DNA from: CAG-1000 sp964345385
Lineage (GTDB): Bacteria > Bacillota_I > Bacilli_A > RF39 > UBA660
NCBI GenBank assembly: GCA_964345385.1
Contig: CAYFQM010000033.1
Span: 1 to 5,691, forward strand
Direction of reading: 5' to 3'
Length of the DNA stretch: 5,691 nucleotides
The notes beneath the pieces are model-generated. The model was not told the DNA's origin and did no database searches. It saw only the letters and a list, made by a program, of their open reading frames with translations. Below are positions 5,631-5,691 of the stretch, piece after piece. The number at the start of each line of letters is the position of its first letter. Position 1 is the stretch's first letter. A program made the translations under genes and the position numbers.

Positions 5631-5659
5631 ATGACTTATCACATAAAATATAGTATAAT
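5631..5659 (+). promoter_or_regulatory. Promoter for the gene starting at 5686
   Basis: A perfect -10 TATAAT (5654-5659) lies 17 bases from ATGACT (5631-5636), which matches four of six -35 bases. The start would be near 5666, giving a leader of about 20 bases with a full ribosome binding site. It is the most consensus-like complete promoter in the window. Confidence 0.65.
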
Positions 5660-5674
5660 AATGCTAATTTATTT

Positions 5675-5682
5675 AGGAGGGG
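5675..5682 (+). promoter_or_regulatory. Strong ribosome binding site for the gene at 5686
   Basis: AGGAGGGG ends 3 bases before ATG 5686 and matches the anti-Shine-Dalgarno sequence well. Together with the promoter just upstream it suggests good expression of the truncated gene that follows. Confidence 0.75.
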
Positions 5683-5685
5683 AAA

Positions 5686-5691
5686 ATGAAA
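5686..5691 (+). CDS. Start of a gene cut by the window end
   Basis: Only ATG AAA (Met-Lys) is visible. The promoter and ribosome binding site show that a real gene begins here. A Met-Lys start is common in exported proteins, and the surface-gene context makes a sortase-related product possible, but two codons cannot show this. Confidence 0.6.

Noticed and set aside
5612..5632. Inverted repeat AAATATT/AATATTT after the last full gene as a terminator
   Set aside because: It is a short A-T stem with almost no loop and no T-run.
1..5691. CRISPR array, tRNA or rRNA genes, insertion sequence or riboswitch
   Set aside because: No regularly spaced long repeats, cloverleaf-like segments, transposase sequence or recognisable aptamer was seen on reading the window.

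Overview
This is a very AT-rich bacterial segment with every gene on the + strand. Arg codons are mostly AGA, Trp is always TGG, purine-rich ribosome binding sites are common, and TGA serves as a stop in an ATGA overlap. The standard bacterial code, a Bacillus-type PcrA helicase and a class B sortase point to a low-GC Gram-positive (Bacillota) lineage with a wall or surface to decorate. An uncultured gut-type Bacilli or Mycoplasmatota-related group such as RF39 is my guess; the sequence alone does not fix the taxon.

Layout. Positions 2-148 hold the C-terminus of peptide chain release factor 1 (prfA), closed by a strong hairpin terminator (207-243). The gap to 382 carries three GATATTT direct repeats, an 18-bp palindrome and an extended -10 promoter for pcrA. 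Positions 383-2476 encode PcrA, a UvrD-family DNA helicase. Positions 2500-2756 hold a broken P-loop ATPase-like gene: a Walker A start behind a good ribosome binding site, a stop after 33 codons, and an open continuation in the -1 frame.

From 2763 onward the window is a cell-surface module. First comes a membrane-anchored, thioredoxin-like protein with no cysteines (GTG start at 2808), with its own promoter and a terminator overlapping its stop codon. Next, from an apparently leaderless promoter, is a two-gene unit. Its first gene is a 525-residue membrane protein that joins an unrecognised ~270-residue cytoplasmic domain to an extracellular class B sortase. Its second gene overlaps by ATGA and encodes a secreted, C-terminally anchored, cysteine-containing protein. 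A further promoter, ribosome binding site and start codon (5686) open another gene that runs off the window.

How they may work together. prfA and pcrA are housekeeping genes for translation termination and DNA repair or replication. The three genes from 2808 to 5611 all encode proteins exposed outside the membrane, and I infer that they form a sortase-centred surface system. The most unusual points are the intracellular domain fused to the sortase, the cysteine-free thioredoxin-like neighbour, the partner protein without a recognisable sorting motif, and start signals lying at or almost at the predicted mRNA 5' ends.
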